Part shown: positions 32,230 to 34,016 of the stretch, one piece after another
Numbering within the stretch: the first letter of the stretch is position 1
How the letters are laid out: each line of letters starts with the position of its first letter
Assembly (NCBI GenBank): GCA_029209985.1
Contig: JARGNZ010000029.1
Location: forward strand, 1-34,016
DNA length: 34,016 nt
Direction of reading: 5' to 3'
From: Parvibaculaceae bacterium
GTDB lineage: Bacteria; Pseudomonadota; Alphaproteobacteria; Parvibaculales; Parvibaculaceae
Notes under the pieces: generated by a model
Databases searched by the model: none
What the model was told of the DNA's origin: nothing
Seen by the model: only the letters and a program-made list of their open reading frames with translations
Made by a program: the position numbers and the translations under genes

Positions 32230-32601
32230 TCAGTCGATCAACCGTAGGTGGTTTTTCTTTTTGTCTAACACTTTTAGGGCTTGGGCCAAGGAGCTGCCGC
32301 GTTTGAGGATTTGGCCGCTCATGCCTTTGATGAGGTAGGCCCCTTGTTTGCGCGCAAGTGCTGGGTGTTTTTCGATGCGGAACAGGGGCACGTCGCTGGA
32401 ATGGCGGAAAACGGAGAAGATGGCGCAGTCTTTGTGGCTGTCGATGGCGTAATCGCGCCATTCACCTTGGGCGACCATGCGGCCATAGAGGTTGAGAATG
32501 GCGTCTAATTCTCGGCGTTGCCAATGGACTTGGGCAAATTGGGCCTTGGTGTCTCCACCTGCCGCCAAATAGCCGTTTCCTACAATCGTAATATTCGTCA
32601 T
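32230..32601 (-). CDS. DUF2794 family protein
   Basis: A 123-residue cytoplasmic protein with the DUF2794 pattern: a basic WQRRELDAILNLYGRMVAQG, then EWRDYAIDSHKDCAIFSVFR, then RIEKHPALARKQGAYLIKGM and a C-terminal lysine-rich LKVLDKKK. The family is largely confined to alphaproteobacteria and has no established function, so it supports the taxonomic placement. The start ATG 32599-32601 has no strong ribosome site but fits family length. It is on the same strand as the lipoprotein pair, with 123 nt between. Confidence 0.88.
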   Translation of the reverse strand: MTNITIVGNGYLAAGGDTKAQFAQVHWQRRELDAILNLYGRMVAQGEWRDYAIDSHKDCAIFSVFRHSSDVPLFRIEKHPALARKQGAYLIKGMSGQILKRGSSLAQALKVLDKKKNHLRLID

Positions 32602-33075
32602 AGGAAATCATCGCGCGAAATCATTCGGTTGGCAAGCAAGTGGTACACGGCAGGTGAGCAAAATAGGGGAGCGAAGGAGTGCAGGGCTGGGGATAGCAAA
32701 AGATTTTGCATTGATCACAATGTTGCCTTTTTTCAGCCCTGCACCCGCCATGATGGGGCATCATATTTTGATTGTTGCCTCACGGCCCGGTTTGATGAGA
32801 ACGAAATTTAGCCCCCCAGCCCCTCGTTCACCTGTCAAGCCGGGCCCCCCTTCCCGGTAGGCTTCCCCCCTTCTTGATAAGATGCCTGTATAGATTGATT
32901 GTCTGCTTGGATTGGACTTGAACCTTAGTGCTTAACGCAAATGACTGATTGTTCACTTGCGGTAGGCCTTCCTCATGTCTTATCAAAGGGTTGCTGTTTA
33001 TTTTATAGGTGGCAGCAGTCGGCATCCCCCCCTGGAAAAGGAGGGGGCGGCAGGAGAGGGAGCGAAGGCATTTCA
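32602..33075. other. 474-bp intergenic region with short repeats before the ABC ATPase gene
   Basis: No protein gene is supported; the open frames are short and shadow-like. Visible structure: the inverted pair TTGATAAGA (32874-32882) and TCTTATCAA (32978-32986), two near-copies of CGGTAGGC-TTCC (about 32855 and 32960), and a hairpin with CGCAA and TTGCG ends (32936-32961, one internal mismatch). G-rich and C-rich runs follow around 33027-33050. The region probably holds the promoter and control sites of the ABC gene; no clear -35/-10 pair was found. Confidence 0.35.
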
Positions 33076-34016
33076 GTGACGCAGCAGCAAGAAGCAATGA
33101 TTGTGATTGACCAATTGGTCAAACGTTTTGGTCCGTTTACGGCGGTGGATGGCATTAGCTTTTCGGTCGCGCGCGGGGAAGTGCTCGGATTTTTAGGGCC
33201 GAATGGGGCGGGCAAATCCACCACCATGAAAATGGTCACGGGCTTTTTAGCGCCCACTTCTGGTGCTGTTCAAATTTGCGGACGCTCGATTGAGAGTGAT
33301 GCGCTGGAAGCTCAGAAATTGATTGGGTATTTGCCGGAAGGCGCTCCCGCCTATCCAGACATGACGCCGAGAGAGTTTCTGAATTTCATTGCCGATATTC
33401 GCGGCCTTAAAGGGGTGGCGCGGGCCAGTGCGATTGAGAGAGCGGTGGCGGTTACTGAAATCGTTGGGGTGATGGAACAGACGATTGATACGCTGTCTAA
33501 GGGGTTTCGCCGCCGGGTTGGGTTGGCGCAGGCTATTTTGCATAACCCGCCGGTGTTGATTATGGATGAGCCGACTGACGGCTTGGACCCGAACCAGAAA
33601 TTTGCGGTGCGCGGCCTGATTGAAGAAATGTCTCCTGATAAGGCGATCATTATTTCCACCCATATTTTGGAAGAAGTGGATGCCATTTGTTCACGCGCTT
33701 TGATCATTGATCGGGGGCAAGTGGTGGCAGACGGCACGCCGGCGGAATTGTTGGCGCGGTCTCGCTATCATAATGCGGTTTCCTTGGTGTTGCCGGAAGC
33801 TCAAACCTCTGGCGTGCAGGCGCTGTTGGCGGCTTTAAGCGGTGTAAAACATGTGGAAGTGCGCGCGCGCGGGGCTGAAACCAACTTTACCGTTTTCAAA
33901 GATGACGGGGAAGATGCGGACACCGGCTTGATTGATGCGATTGCAGATATGGCGCGGGCTAGAAATTGGTCTGTGCGGGCTTTGTACCGGGAAGCGGGGC
34001 GCTTGGATGAGGTGTT
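33076..34016 (+). CDS. ABC-2-type transporter ATPase (GldA-like), truncated by the window edge
   Basis: Open from GTG 33076 (GAAGG 7 nt upstream) to the right edge, 313 codons; the C-terminus is missing. Walker A is GPNGAGKST (41-49), the signature is LSKGFRRRVGLAQA, Walker B is VLIMDEPTDGLDP, and the switch His lies in IISTHILEEV. The sequence and the extended C-terminal part resemble the GldA/NosF-like group of exporters paired with ABC-2 permeases. An ABC-2 permease and a Gld-type auxiliary protein would be expected just beyond the edge. Substrate unknown; gliding itself is not implied by the name. Confidence 0.9.
   Translation, partial: MTQQQEAMIVIDQLVKRFGPFTAVDGISFSVARGEVLGFLGPNGAGKSTTMKMVTGFLAPTSGAVQICGRSIESDALEAQKLIGYLPEGAPAYPDMTPREFLNFIADIRGLKGVARASAIERAVAVTEIVGVMEQTIDTLSKGFRRRVGLAQAILHNPPVLIMDEPTDGLDPNQKFAVRGLIEEMSPDKAIIISTHILEEVDAICSRALIIDRGQVVADGTPAELLARSRYHNAVSLVLPEAQTSGVQALLAALSGVKHVEVRARGAETNFTVFKDDGEDADTGLIDAIADMARARNWSVRALYREAGRLDEV

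Overview
The window looks like a chromosomal segment of a marine or salt-exposed alphaproteobacterium. The arguments are gene content (a DUF2794 gene, an IalB-like secreted protein, ectoine synthesis, a TonB/siderophore uptake operon), moderate G+C by eye, and ordinary bacterial operon structure with Shine-Dalgarno sites and rho-independent terminators. The species cannot be named from the sequence alone.

Layout. (1) 1-5.9 kb looks accessory. A truncated minus-strand gene resembling phage/plasmid replication initiators is followed by an ectoine cluster: a MarR regulator (ectR-like) divergent from ectA-ectB-ectC, then a short degenerate stretch and a sodium/solute symporter gene. A long inverted repeat places the same sequence element in front of both ectR and ectA. 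The block ends in a palindrome flanked by direct repeats and an unrecognised frameshifted ORF. (2) 5.85-10.5 kb is a minus-strand iron-siderophore operon: MFS permease (RhtX/FptX-like), TonB-dependent receptor and siderophore-interacting ferric reductase, preceded by a Fur-type inverted repeat. (3) 10.6-16.2 kb holds core genes on the minus strand: rlmN, an IalB-family secreted protein with a 15-bp minisatellite in its signal region, a large MscS-type channel and a SpoU-family RNA methyltransferase. (4) 16.2-16.7 kb is a non-coding stretch rich in hairpins, a candidate structured-RNA locus. (5) 16.7-19.9 kb, plus strand: quinone oxidoreductase, an SGNH-fold protein that appears to have lost catalytic residues, and a serine beta-lactamase-like esterase ending in a strong terminator. 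(6) 19.9-25.4 kb carries small housekeeping or metabolic genes on both strands: MAPEG, YkvA/DUF1232, short-chain dehydrogenase, a small YjfB-like protein, P-loop kinase, pterin carbinolamine dehydratase, low-molecular-weight phosphatase, ThpR and an aldo-keto reductase. (7) 25.4-29.7 kb is the classic tesA divergent from ybbA-ybbP arrangement. (8) 29.9-34.0 kb: BI-1 family membrane protein, a tandem pair of paralogous unknown lipoproteins, DUF2794, a long intergenic region and a GldA-like ABC ATPase running off the right edge.

Functional links that can be defended: ectR/ectABC/symporter as an osmotic-stress unit, the three-gene iron uptake operon, and the tesA/ybbAP unit. The points most worth follow-up are the duplicated ect promoter-operator element, the symporter of unknown substrate in the ect cluster, the hairpin-rich region at 16.2-16.7 kb, the degenerate SGNH protein and the paralogous lipoprotein pair. 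I did not see an unmistakable new multi-gene defence or biosynthetic system, CRISPR array, rRNA or intact tRNA.
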